Source of the DNA: UTCHB3 sp964431385
Lineage (GTDB): Bacteria; Bacteroidota; Ignavibacteria; Ignavibacteriales; Ignavibacteriaceae
Reading direction: 5' to 3'
Length of the DNA: 64,000 nt
NCBI GenBank assembly: GCA_964431385.1
Contig: CAYSJM010000008.1
Coordinates: forward strand, 24,320 to 88,319
Program-made: the position numbers and the translations under genes
In this document: positions 26,353 to 37,400 of the stretch, piece after piece
Layout of the letters: each line of letters begins with the position of its first letter
Numbering within the stretch: the first letter of the stretch is position 1
The notes under the pieces: generated by a model
What the model saw: the letters and a program-made list of their open reading frames with translations, nothing else
Told to the model about the DNA's origin: nothing
Database searches by the model: none

Positions 26353-29300
26353 ATGAAAAAAAGGTTACTGAGTTTTCAAACGCAAAGCACCAGTGGGGTA
26401 TCTCAATCCATTGGAATGTTTCTGCTTCTACTTTTCTTTGCTTTAAATGTGAATCTGTTTTCACAAAGTACGGCGAATTATGCTTTTAGTACAGCGACGA
26501 ACGGGTCGCTAACTGACATGAGCAGTGGGACGACAAACCTGCTTATAGGAGCTTCATTGGATGATATCTCATCGTCCGTAGCAACAATCGGTTTTAATTT
26601 TGTGCTCATGGGCAAAGCTTATACACAGTTTAGTGTGAACTCGAATGGTGCACTTGGTCTGGGTTCAACTCCAGTGGCCACATCAGGCACCGGAACAGGA
26701 ACAAGCACCGCTCCGGTAATTGCTCCATTTGGTGGTGACCAAGGTGTGCTGACGACTGGTGGAAAAGTTCACTACAAAGTAACCGGGTCTGCTCCCAACA
26801 GAATTCTGGTGGTTGAGTGGCTTAACATGAAAATTAATTTTTCGGGATACGCAACTGCGTTAACCGGGGATGGAACTTATCAGGCTCTATTTTATGAGAC
26901 AACCGGTAAGGTTGAGTTTATATACGGCAAAATGAGTGTCGCCACGGCATTTTCAACCGGACCAGTCGTAGGTATTTCCGCAGGAACCTCTGCAAATCAG
27001 ACTGCAGCTGTAACAACCTCGACAAATGCAAAAACAGATGGAACAGCATGGATCAACAATACCTACAGCGTTGGTGATATTGCAAATTTAAACTCTGCTG
27101 CAGATGGTTCACGAAGAGTCTATACTTTTACACCATCAGTTACATCACCGAACCCACCATCCGCATTAAATTTCACTGCGATCTCGCTCTCAGGTATGAC
27201 ACTTAACTGGACAGACTCTGATAATGAACAAGCATATGCAATCTTCAGATCAAGTGATGGTGGGACTAATTTTACTCTTGTAGCTAATGCAGCCTTAAAC
27301 GCAGTTTCATATGTTGCAACCGGTTTGAATCCGGGAGTGGGTTATGTTTGGCGTGTATATGCCCTGAACGAAGGTAGAATGAGTACGGCTCTGGAAGGAA
27401 CTCAGGCAACTACTTCGCCATCATTAAGTGGGACATTTACAATTGGACCTAGCGGTACTTATGCAACTCTCACGGCAGCGATAACAGCGGTAAATTCTCA
27501 AGGACTCGCAGGAGCAACAATCCTAGAATTGATGAGTGATTATGTCTCGACTTCTGAAACTTTTCCCATTTCGTTCCCCAATATTCCTGGATTGAGCGTT
27601 ACTAATACGCTCACCGTACGTCCAGCCGCTGGTGCAACGGGAAGAGTGATTACATCGGCTAATACTACTGCAACACTCAGATTTAATGGTTCGACTTATG
27701 TAATATTCGACGGAAGACCCGGAGGATCAGGAACAGCCCGGGAGTTAACGATTACAAATACTTCAGTATCTGGTCCGGCAATTTTGTTTATTGAAGACGC
27801 CATTAGCAATACTTTAACATACTGTAATGTAACCGGTACAGCAAATGTGAGCACATCATCCGGTTTGATTTTATTTTCAACTTCAGCATCAGGTACTCAA
27901 GGAAATGATAACAATACAATTTCTTATTGTGATATCAATGCCACTGGATCAGCTCAAGCAATTTATGCCTTAGGAACATCGAGTAAAGATAATAGTGGAA
28001 ATCAGATATTGAACAATAATATTCATGATTTTTATATAAGCAGTGCTTCAACGACATCCACCTACGGTATCAGGCTCGGTGCAGCAAATACTAACTGGAC
28101 GATTTCTGGAAATAGCTTCTACCAAAGCTCGTCAAGATCTTATTCAGCTACTTCAGCACTCCATTATATTTTGTCGATTTCAAATTCTACAACTGGAGCA
28201 GGATTTACAATAACCGACAATTATTTGGGTGGTAGTGGTCCTTTGGCTACAGGTACTTATACAATGACCGCAGGCCAGCAAAGATTATTTGCGATGGATT
28301 TGGTTGTCGGAACTTCGACTCCAACAAGTATTCAAAACAATACAATTACTAATATTGCCTGCAGCACGGCTTTTACTACAACTGGTTCGTCCGGTATTCT
28401 TGGAATGAATCTTTCGGCGGGTTCGTTTAATGTTGGAACTGTGACCGGTAATACAATTGGGTCAACCACAGCAACAGGAGCGATAAACCTGCACCTGACA
28501 GGAGCATCCGGTCCATTATTTGTCGGAATCAGTTGTGCCACCACATCTGGTACCACAGTTATACAAAATAACAGAATCGGTGGATTACTTGCATCCACAA
28601 CCACATCGACTGCGTATCTTAGTCTGTATCCGATATCCTTGAGTGGTTCCGGGCATACTGTAACAATTGCAGACAATGTTATAGGAAGTACAACTGTTGC
28701 AAACAGTATTTACAACAATACGGGGGGAACATCAACATCGACTTACCAGACAAGGGGTATGAATATTACCTCAACAGGTGTTCTCTCTATTACCGGTAAC
28801 ACTATTGCCAACCTTACGGCCTCCGGTACCGGGAGTGCAACAACAATGGCAGGTATCTACATATCCGCGACACCTGGTTCAACAGGGTGGACAATGACAG
28901 GGAACACTGTCCGAAATCTGACAAATGCTTCGACGAGTACGACTTTTGGTTCGATCTTAGGTGCATTGACAGGTATGGCAATAAGTGGTTCTCAAAACCA
29001 TCAAGTGAGCGGTAACACCATTCATTCATTGGTTAATAATGCTTCGTCAGCGGCTGTTACTGTTGCAGGGATCTATTTTGCAGGATCTGCCTCACTACAG
29101 TCAAGATTAGAGAAAAATTTTATTCATTCGCTCCAATCTACAACAACGAGTAATACTGCGGTTATAACGGGAATACTGATTACTGGTGGATTACACTCTC
29201 TTAGAAATAATATGATAAGGATGGGAATTGACAAAGATGGAGCTTCAGTCACCAATTCTAATGTTATATGCGGTATCTATAAAAATGTCGGTACCGTTGG

Positions 29301-32300
29301 TTCATATTTTCATAACAGTGTTTATATTGGTGGAACTGGTGTGTCAGCAGGAACCGGAAAATCTTTTGCATTCAGAAAAACAGGTACTTCGGGTGCAGAC
29401 AGTTTGTTCAACAATATCTTCTTTAACGCCAGATCAAATACTACACCAGCAGGGGCAAAACACTACGCCTATGGTGTAAATCAATCGTCGGGCCTTGTTT
29501 CAAATTTCAATGTAATATTTGCAAACGGGACGGATGGAATGTTTGGTACAAAAGATGACGGAACAACAAGTTATTCAAACATTGCTGATTTGAGAACAGG
29601 TTTTGGTACCGATGCAAATTCACTTGGTTTTAACCCAAATTTCACTACTCCTTCAGGCTCGAGCGCGGCAGTAGATCTACACATCTCAAATCCGACAGTA
29701 ATCGAAGCCTCAGGTACACCAATAGCCTATGTTACTGAAGATTTTGACAATCAGGCGAGGAGTGGCCTCACACCAACAGATATTGGTGCGGACGCAGGAA
29801 ATTTTACTCCTCTCGATCTTGCAGGACCGGTTATCAGCTACACAAACCTCGGTAATTCGGCAAAGATGGATTCAAGATCTGTAACAGGTATTACAATTAC
29901 AGACGCAAGTGGTGTAAATGTGACATCGGGAACAGCTCCAAGGATATATTACAAAAAATCAACAGATCAAAATCTATTTTCAGGAAATACAAGTGGTGAT
30001 GACGGTTGGAAATGGGTTGAGAGCGGAAACCCTGCCTCTCCGTTTTCATTTGACATCGATTATTCAATTATTTTTGGTGGAACTGTTTCGGCAGGTGAGA
30101 TAATACAATATTTTGTTGTGGCGCAGGATCTTGCAACCACGCCAAATGTTGGGATAAACTCCGGATCATTTACAGTAACCCCGGCAAGTGTAGATTTGGA
30201 TCCAACCGTTGCCCCTATTGGTGGGACGATAAAATCCTACACAATTGTCCCATCAATTACAGGCGTGGTATTGGTAGGTACAGGTCAGACATACACCTCA
30301 CTCACTGCCAACGATGGAACTGGATTATTCAAAGCTATAAACGACAGGGTAGTGACAGGAAACATTACTGCAAAAATCACATCGGATATCACAGAAACAG
30401 GTGCAGTAGCACTAAATCAATCTGTTGAGGAAGCAATCTATACCATTAAGATTGTCCCAAATGACGCTACTCTGAAAACCGTTTCAGGTGCAGTAGCAGA
30501 CGGAATGATAAGGTTGAACGGTGCTGATGGAGTTGTTTTTGATGGAAGATTTAATGAAACTGGAAGCACAAGCTATCTGACATTCAGAAACACGAACACT
30601 TCCAACCCAGTTTTCACTTTCTTGAACAGTTCTTCGAGTAATACAATCCGGAATTGTGTTATAGAAGGTGCATCAACTTCAGGATCTAGTGCTGTGGTAT
30701 TCTTTAGCACGGGTGATAATACAGGGAACCAGATCATCGAAACACAAATTCGGGATTTGACTACCACCGCTGCAAGACCACTTTATGGTGTTTACTTTAA
30801 TGCATTAACAAACAACAATAACACAATAAAAAATTGCAGCATATTCAACTTTACAACGGCTGGTGTTTATGTAAATACAGGTACAAATGTAACAGTCGAA
30901 TCGAATTTGATCTATATGACATCTGCCTCGACCGTGGCAACCGTTACCGGAGTATATGCCCAAAATGCACCCGGTTTGAGAGTTGTGAAAAACAAAATAT
31001 ATGATTTGAACGGATCATCAAGTGCAGCTATCAGAGGACTTTATTATGTTGGTGTTTCGGGAACCTCAATGATAGTAACTATGGAGAACAATTTAATTCA
31101 CCTTTCACCTTCCACCACAGGAACCGTTGACGGTGTTGACTACTTCGGATACAGCACCAATTCCTTAAACATGTATTTTAATTCCATATACATCGGTGGA
31201 ACACTTGCATCTGGAACAAATGGAAGTTCTGGAATCAGGAAGAGAGATGTAGCTCTTGCATTTGATCTTAAAGATAATGTTGTTCAGAATGCAAGATCGA
31301 ACTCCGGCGGTACAGCATCACACTATGCCATCAATTTTTCGACAAACACCGTCACAACTCTGACGATGAATTACAACGATTACTACACTAGTGGTACTGG
31401 TGGTGTGTTAGGTTACTGGAGTAGTAATAAGACAACTATCGCTGACTGGCGAACTGCAACCTCACAAGATGCAAACTCATTAAACGCAGATCCTCTTTTC
31501 AGAGCTGCTGACAATCTGCAACCATTTGTCGGTTCTCCAATACTCGCAAGTGGAACGCCGGTATCAGGTATCACCACCGACTATACCGGAACTACAAGAA
31601 ATGCAACCAACCCTTCCATTGGTGCATACGAAACAGGTTACACACCTCCGGGAGTAGACTGGGCAAACCTGCAATGGCCTTCAACCATGAGTCTTAAAGA
31701 AGGTGTTAAGGGAGATGTATATGCACAGGTTTATAAAGCCGGTGTTACTGAACCTGCAGGACAAGGTGCCGGAATATCTGTATGGATTGGAGTAAGTGCA
31801 ACGAATACAAATCCAAATACCTGGACAAGCTGGACAGCAGCAACCTTCAATACACAGTCTGGCAATAACGATGAATATACTGCTCAAATAGGCGGTACTC
31901 TGGCTGCAGGAACTTATTACTATGCCACAAGAGTGTTGCTTGAAGGTGGTATTTACCAATATGGTGGTTACAACGGTGGTTTCTGGGATGGAACAACCAA
32001 TGTTTCCGGTGTGTTAACGGTTACTGATGGTGTAATAACTTACGCTAACCTACAATTTCCTTCAACAGCATCAATCAATGAAGGTGGATCAGCAACAATT
32101 TACGGTCGGGTTTATGCTGAGGGTGTTACAACAGTAGCGGGTGGTTCTCCCGGAATCGTTTGTCAGATAGGCTGGAACAGTGCAAATACTGATCCTTCTA
32201 CCTGGTCGAATTGGACCACAGCCACATTCAATGCTCAATTTGGTAACAATGATGAATACCAGGCTACCATTGGATCAGGTCTGACAACAGGTACATTTTA

Positions 32301-33921
32301 TTATGCTACCCGATTTAAGCTCATAAATGATACATACTTCTACGGTGGTTACAGTGGAACCGGTGGTGGCGCATGGGACGGAACGACTAATGTTTCGGGT
32401 GTGCTTACTGTGAATCCATTCATCGCAAATGTACCTTATATTCAAAACTTTGATGGCGTTACTGCACCTGCTCTTCCTGCTGGTTGGACGGTATTGGATG
32501 CAAACAATGATACCTATAAATGGTCAAATGCTGCTTCAAACCCTAGGACATCACCAAATGCAATGAAAGCGGTCTATAATAGTGTTGTTACCACCACAGC
32601 CATGGACGATTGGTTCTTTTCTCCGGGGATTAACCTTCAGGCTGGTGTTGAGTATGAAGTCATTTTCTATTACAGGGCTGAAGACGCTACATACACTGAA
32701 AAATTGGAAGTTAAATGGGGCACAGCGGCTAATGTTGCCGGTATGACTGGTGGAACATTATTCACTAACTCATCAATAACGAATATTACTTATTCAAAAG
32801 GGAGTGGATCATTTACTCCTTCGAGTTCCGGTGTATTCTATATAGGATTTCATGGTTTCAGTGCTGCTGATCAGTGGAATCTTTATGTTGATGATGTGAC
32901 AATAAGAGTTAAACCAGCAGCGATTAATTCTCAAACGATTGCTGCAAACAACACAACATTGTTCACTTTCACAGGGACAGGTGCCCAGGTTCAGTTTACA
33001 ACGGGAAACACAGGTAGTGTTACACTTCAATTCGAGAAGATTCCGGGTAATCCTCGTGGAACCCTTCCTTCCCCTGTACTCAATGTTGCAAATACATATT
33101 GGACGGGAACTGTAACCAGCGGCACCGTGAATGGTACATACACGCTTACTCTTGATCTGACAGGGGTGCCGGGAATTGGAAATCCAGCCACAATTCACTT
33201 GTTGAAAAGATCTGATATTAACGGTTCGTGGGTGGATATTGGATATCCAACCAATGTTTCTGCCTTCCCGCTGGTCTCATGGGCAAATATAGCATCAGGA
33301 TTCAGTGACTTTGGTCTCGGTGGCGAAAACGACAACCCCCTCCCTGTAGAACTGGTAAACTTCACCGGGAAAGCAAAGAGCCGCAATGTAAATCTTAACT
33401 GGGAAACCAAAACAGAGACTGACAACTCCGGTTTTGAGGTCGAAAGAAAAGATAAAAACGGCGACTGGAACAAGATCGGATTTGTTGAGGGATCTGGTTC
33501 TTCAAACTCACCGAAGTATTACTCGTTTGAGGATAAGAAACTTTCTTCAGGTAAACATTCGTACAGACTGAAACAATTGGATAACGACGGTACCACATCA
33601 TACAGCGATGAGGTTGAAGTGACGATAGATGTACCAACAGAGTTTGCTATGAGCCAGAACTATCCTAATCCGTTTAATCCTTCCACAAAGGTTGATTACC
33701 AATTGGCAATGGATGCAAAGGTAACAATCGAACTCTACAGCATCACGGGTGAGAAAGTAGTAACACTTCTTTCACAGGAACTTGAAGCAGGTTATTATTC
33801 GATGATGATAGATTCATACACGCACAACATGGCATCAGGTATCTACATCTATAGAATGATCGCAACAGACGCACTCGGAAAGAGTTTCGTATCAACCAAA
33901 AAACTTTCATTAATAAAGTAG
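26353..33921 (+). CDS. 2522-aa beta-helix T9SS-secreted surface protein
   Basis: The domains, in order, are: a long signal sequence (about 1-38); a beta-sandwich opening domain (about 45-260); a fibronectin type III domain (about 266-355); a right-handed beta-helix block (about 360-1130, many N-N-I-x-N turns); a second helix block from about 1304 (beginning with the GTGQTYTSLTAN segment); two tandem ~125-residue repeats (about 1769-1893 and 1895-2020, both ending DGTTNVSGVLTV); a choice-of-anchor-J/MAM-like domain (about 2026-2190); and a type A sorting domain with NYPNPFNPSTK. This is a typical large adhesin or glycan-interacting surface protein; no enzymatic triad is seen. The C-terminal ~200 residues are identical to those of the next giant protein at DNA level. 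Confidence 0.88.
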   Translation: MKKRLLSFQTQSTSGVSQSIGMFLLLLFFALNVNLFSQSTANYAFSTATNGSLTDMSSGTTNLLIGASLDDISSSVATIGFNFVLMGKAYTQFSVNSNGALGLGSTPVATSGTGTGTSTAPVIAPFGGDQGVLTTGGKVHYKVTGSAPNRILVVEWLNMKINFSGYATALTGDGTYQALFYETTGKVEFIYGKMSVATAFSTGPVVGISAGTSANQTAAVTTSTNAKTDGTAWINNTYSVGDIANLNSAADGSRRVYTFTPSVTSPNPPSALNFTAISLSGMTLNWTDSDNEQAYAIFRSSDGGTNFTLVANAALNAVSYVATGLNPGVGYVWRVYALNEGRMSTALEGTQATTSPSLSGTFTIGPSGTYATLTAAITAVNSQGLAGATILELMSDYVSTSETFPISFPNIPGLSVTNTLTVRPAAGATGRVITSANTTATLRFNGSTYVIFDGRPGGSGTARELTITNTSVSGPAILFIEDAISNTLTYCNVTGTANVSTSSGLILFSTSASGTQGNDNNTISYCDINATGSAQAIYALGTSSKDNSGNQILNNNIHDFYISSASTTSTYGIRLGAANTNWTISGNSFYQSSSRSYSATSALHYILSISNSTTGAGFTITDNYLGGSGPLATGTYTMTAGQQRLFAMDLVVGTSTPTSIQNNTITNIACSTAFTTTGSSGILGMNLSAGSFNVGTVTGNTIGSTTATGAINLHLTGASGPLFVGISCATTSGTTVIQNNRIGGLLASTTTSTAYLSLYPISLSGSGHTVTIADNVIGSTTVANSIYNNTGGTSTSTYQTRGMNITSTGVLSITGNTIANLTASGTGSATTMAGIYISATPGSTGWTMTGNTVRNLTNASTSTTFGSILGALTGMAISGSQNHQVSGNTIHSLVNNASSAAVTVAGIYFAGSASLQSRLEKNFIHSLQSTTTSNTAVITGILITGGLHSLRNNMIRMGIDKDGASVTNSNVICGIYKNVGTVGSYFHNSVYIGGTGVSAGTGKSFAFRKTGTSGADSLFNNIFFNARSNTTPAGAKHYAYGVNQSSGLVSNFNVIFANGTDGMFGTKDDGTTSYSNIADLRTGFGTDANSLGFNPNFTTPSGSSAAVDLHISNPTVIEASGTPIAYVTEDFDNQARSGLTPTDIGADAGNFTPLDLAGPVISYTNLGNSAKMDSRSVTGITITDASGVNVTSGTAPRIYYKKSTDQNLFSGNTSGDDGWKWVESGNPASPFSFDIDYSIIFGGTVSAGEIIQYFVVAQDLATTPNVGINSGSFTVTPASVDLDPTVAPIGGTIKSYTIVPSITGVVLVGTGQTYTSLTANDGTGLFKAINDRVVTGNITAKITSDITETGAVALNQSVEEAIYTIKIVPNDATLKTVSGAVADGMIRLNGADGVVFDGRFNETGSTSYLTFRNTNTSNPVFTFLNSSSSNTIRNCVIEGASTSGSSAVVFFSTGDNTGNQIIETQIRDLTTTAARPLYGVYFNALTNNNNTIKNCSIFNFTTAGVYVNTGTNVTVESNLIYMTSASTVATVTGVYAQNAPGLRVVKNKIYDLNGSSSAAIRGLYYVGVSGTSMIVTMENNLIHLSPSTTGTVDGVDYFGYSTNSLNMYFNSIYIGGTLASGTNGSSGIRKRDVALAFDLKDNVVQNARSNSGGTASHYAINFSTNTVTTLTMNYNDYYTSGTGGVLGYWSSNKTTIADWRTATSQDANSLNADPLFRAADNLQPFVGSPILASGTPVSGITTDYTGTTRNATNPSIGAYETGYTPPGVDWANLQWPSTMSLKEGVKGDVYAQVYKAGVTEPAGQGAGISVWIGVSATNTNPNTWTSWTAATFNTQSGNNDEYTAQIGGTLAAGTYYYATRVLLEGGIYQYGGYNGGFWDGTTNVSGVLTVTDGVITYANLQFPSTASINEGGSATIYGRVYAEGVTTVAGGSPGIVCQIGWNSANTDPSTWSNWTTATFNAQFGNNDEYQATIGSGLTTGTFYYATRFKLINDTYFYGGYSGTGGGAWDGTTNVSGVLTVNPFIANVPYIQNFDGVTAPALPAGWTVLDANNDTYKWSNAASNPRTSPNAMKAVYNSVVTTTAMDDWFFSPGINLQAGVEYEVIFYYRAEDATYTEKLEVKWGTAANVAGMTGGTLFTNSSITNITYSKGSGSFTPSSSGVFYIGFHGFSAADQWNLYVDDVTIRVKPAAINSQTIAANNTTLFTFTGTGAQVQFTTGNTGSVTLQFEKIPGNPRGTLPSPVLNVANTYWTGTVTSGTVNGTYTLTLDLTGVPGIGNPATIHLLKRSDINGSWVDIGYPTNVSAFPLVSWANIASGFSDFGLGGENDNPLPVELVNFTGKAKSRNVNLNWETKTETDNSGFEVERKDKNGDWNKIGFVEGSGSSNSPKYYSFEDKKLSSGKHSYRLKQLDNDGTTSYSDEVEVTIDVPTEFAMSQNYPNPFNPSTKVDYQLAMDAKVTIELYSITGEKVVTLLSQELEAGYYSMMIDSYTHNMASGIYIYRMIATDALGKSFVSTKKLSLIK

Positions 33922-33936
33922 AGAGCAGGAGAAAAA

Positions 33937-34128
33937 ATGCACAACGAACATTTGTATAAGTGGTCTGTAAAAAGCGGTGACTACCACCGCCAAAATGGAG
34001 ATTATGATAAACTTTACCACAAAGGAAAAAAGCGTGAAAAAATGATGCGTTTCCTTATGTGGACGGGGGCAGCTCTGGTTACCTGGATGCTATTCCTAAA
34101 AGTTCTCGCATACGCTGCAAGCAAGTAG
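33937..34128 (+). CDS. 63-aa single-pass membrane protein, copy 1
   Basis: The 63-codon ORF has a strong ribosome-binding site (AGGAG, 6-7 bases before ATG) and starts 15 bp after the giant protein stop. The N-terminal half is polar with many Tyr, His, Asp and Lys; the patch KGKKREK precedes a hydrophobic helix (about residues 37-60), and the protein ends AASK. The positive-inside rule predicts a cytoplasmic N-terminus. The family is unknown. The identical gene occurs again at 37884-38075, each time right behind a T9SS giant protein, suggesting a co-translated partner, such as an inner-membrane helper in cargo export, or a stress peptide. Confidence 0.75.
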   Translation: MHNEHLYKWSVKSGDYHRQNGDYDKLYHKGKKREKMMRFLMWTGAALVTWMLFLKVLAYAASK

Positions 34129-34190
34129 AGTTACAGTGACCAAGTAAATCTTTGATTTACTCTAAAAGAAAAAAACCTAACCAGTTGAGT

Positions 34191-34213
34191 CCGCCATTCG
34201 TAAGAGTGGCGGG
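34191..34213 (+). terminator. Terminator stem without U-tract (copy 1)
   Basis: The hairpin CCGCCATTC-GTAA-GAGTGGCGG (34191-34212) is the same stem as at 38138, but here it is followed by GCTTATTATTC rather than a run of T. It should terminate poorly, allowing read-through into the second giant gene. Confidence 0.55.
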
Positions 34214-34421
34214 CTTATTATTCATTCATGTTCTAAGAATTATACTGAATTTCTAGATATACAAGACATCAATTAACTTATAATGCATTGTTAACGCAAA
34301 AGAAGAAATTAAAAAACATTTACGAGAGACCTCAATGACCCGCAAAACTATCCCAATGAAATCTGAAAGTTTTTTCCCCAATATCACAAAACCAAACAAC
34401 AATACCAAATCTGGATTTTTC

Positions 34422-37400
34422 ATGAAAAAAATTGTGACAAGTTTGTTCATCGTTACATTATTAGCGTTTACACTAAATGCTCAAAATCAATATTCAGCTT
34501 CTACATCTACCGACACTTACACGGCACTTGTTGGAGGGTCAGTATTTACCTGGACAGAAACAACTGCAAATGACGAAGGATATACATCAGCCACGAATAT
34601 AGGATTCACATTTAATTATAATGGCACTGCTTTTACTCAATTTCAAGCTTCAACCAATGGATTTATTCGGTTAGGTACCGGTTTGGCAGCAGCAACACCA
34701 GCTGATGCATTAGCTGGGTTACTCAGAAGTATAATTGCTCCTCTTTGGGATGATCTTGCCGTTAACAGCACAGCCTCGGATATAACTTATCAGCTTTCAG
34801 GGGTAAGCCCAAACCAGGTGTTGACCATCGAATGGAAAAACATGAAATGGACCAAGACAGCTACCCTTTTATCAGAATTCCAGGTAAAGCTTTATGAGGT
34901 AGATAACCACATTGAATTCATATATGGGGCATTAAATCCAAATGCCAGTGCTTCTGCATCTATTGGATTGTCAGATAATACTTCGATTACAACTACAGGC
35001 TCTGCCACCGGAAAGTTTTTAAGTCTGAATGTTGGTGGAATAGCAACGGCTCGAAAATATCATCAATCGATGGGATATGCCTTCAACGGAATTACCGCCG
35101 CCCCTGATGCTAATACCTTAATAACATTTACGAGAGTGGCGACTCCCACTCCCATCTCCGGCAACACTTATACTATAGGGGGATCATCCCCAACATATAA
35201 CACACTTAGTGAAGCAGCAATGGCATTAAATTTGAACGGAATTAACGGTGCAATAGTATTGGATGTACGATCCGGAACCTATGATGACATCTTTCACCTG
35301 ATTGAGGTAACAGGTACCTCGGCAACGAATACTATAACGATCAAAAAAGAAAGTGGTATTGTCACCATTTCCCCCTCAAATGGAAGTCAGAGCACCACAG
35401 CACCCGGGGCCTCTGCCGGAGATGCAATTTTTAGACTTGATGGTACTGACTATGTGACAGTGGATGGCATGAATTTTACACAAAATGCAAATAATACAAG
35501 TGCAGCTAAAAAATTTAATATGGGAATCCTGGTCGCTAATTCAGTCCTCAACAGCGTGCCAATGAGTGGGTCTCAAAATAACATATTCAAAAATATATCA
35601 ATTGATTTAGGCTCTGGCTCTTTGACAGCTGGATTGATAGGGATTCGATTCGGGACTGCTGGAACAGCTACTGGTATAACATTCGACAAAACGAACAGCT
35701 TTAATACTATTCAGGATGTTAATATTACCGGTTTCCACGCAAATGGAATTAAGATGTTTGGTCATTCATCTGCCATGCCAGACTCAGGAAATGTGATTAC
35801 TGCAGTGGTCGGAAGAAATACTCTTGGGAATGTTACGGGTTCAATCGGATCAGATATCAGAATAATAGAATTGGATTGTGAATCATCGGTCACAATTGAG
35901 AAAACGGATATTGTCAGTGTTTCTAATTCAGCAGCAACAACTAACTCAATTTATGGTATCGTTACCAATTTAGCTGGTAATACTAGTTTAAATCGGGGTA
36001 AATTTATCATTCGTGATAACACAATAACCGGTATTAATAACGGTGGATCTGGAGTAACGACCGGACTGGCCGGGGGAATGTCATTGGGTGCCACAAATAA
36101 TGGAACTGAATATGAGATTTATCGGAATAAAATTGATAATATCTTCTCAAATGCATCAACGACCGGCAGATCCACTGGAGTCCTGATAAACGGTGCGACT
36201 TTAACTAATTTGATAGTAAAATTTTATAACAATATGATTTCTGATATAAGAGCTCCGCGTTGCACTTCGGGACCGGCGGTAAGAGGTGTTGATCTGCAAA
36301 ATGGAGGTGGGAATGGAGTTTTCTCTATCTATAACAACTCTGTTTACCTCAACGATGCTACTCCTCCAACTGCGACAAATCATCAATCGGCAAGCATGTA
36401 TATAGCTAATATGGCAACTGGAACTGTAGATTTCAGAAATAACATATTGGTTAACACAATGAGCACAAACGGAATTGGCAGAGCAGTGGGGCTTTATGCA
36501 TCCTCAAATGCAAATCTTCTGCGTTTGGCTTCAACCACCAACAATAATTTATACTTTATCGGCACAGGTGGTTCCACTCGCGGGGTCTCGACAGATGTTG
36601 CAAACATCTACCAAACAATCGCAACACATAAAGCAGCCATCGCATCAGGTGGTCTTGGTGGACCAAGGGATGTAAATTCCATATCTGTGGACGCTACTGG
36701 TGCCTTTGTTAGTACTTCTGATCTTCATATAAACACCACAAACTGGATACTGAATGGACAGGGGGCTCCAACAACTCTAGTAACCTCTGACTTTGATGGT
36801 AATTTAAGGAGTACTTCATTAGTGAATGGACCGGTTGATATTGGTGCTGATGAATATACTCCATCAGGTAATGCAATAACTATAGTCACAGGAACAATTG
36901 GTGATGGTTCTACATCCATATTTACCGGAGTTGATGGGAAAGTCACGGGAGAAATTACCTGGCACCTTGGTACCGGAACCCTTCCTTCAGCAATTGAACT
37001 CAATTATACTCCCGGAGAGCAGGTATCAAGTACCACCTATCCGAGCATCAATCGAACATACACAATCAACGCAACAGGCGGTTCTGCCGGTTGGGATGCC
37101 GATGTAAAGCTTTATTATAACTGGTCAACAGAACTGAGGGGATTTGTTGAATCAGGAATGAGGATAAACAGGTTTGAAAGCCCAAGTTGGGTCGTATTAG
37201 CGAATAGTATTGATGCCACAAATCATTTTGGACAAACAAATGTAACAGGTTTTTCAGTTTTTACTTTTGGCGAAAACGACAACCCCCTCCCTGTAGAACT
37301 GGTAAACTTCACCGGGAAAGCAAAGAGCCGCAATGTAAATCTTAACTGGGAAACCAAAACAGAGACTGACAACTCCGGTTTTGAGGTCGAAAGAAAAGAT

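Larger units (their letters stand above)
33321..34213. repeat. 893-bp identical direct repeat, copy 1
   Basis: Reading both stretches side by side I see no difference between 33321-34213 and 37268-38160 (offset 3947). The block starts inside the codons for GENDNPLPVELVNF, spans the whole T9SS sorting domain, the 63-aa gene and a GC-rich hairpin, and stops exactly at the last base of the hairpin. Identity at silent sites and in non-coding DNA means recent duplication or ongoing gene conversion. No insertion sequence or short direct repeat was recognised at the ends. Confidence 0.9.
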
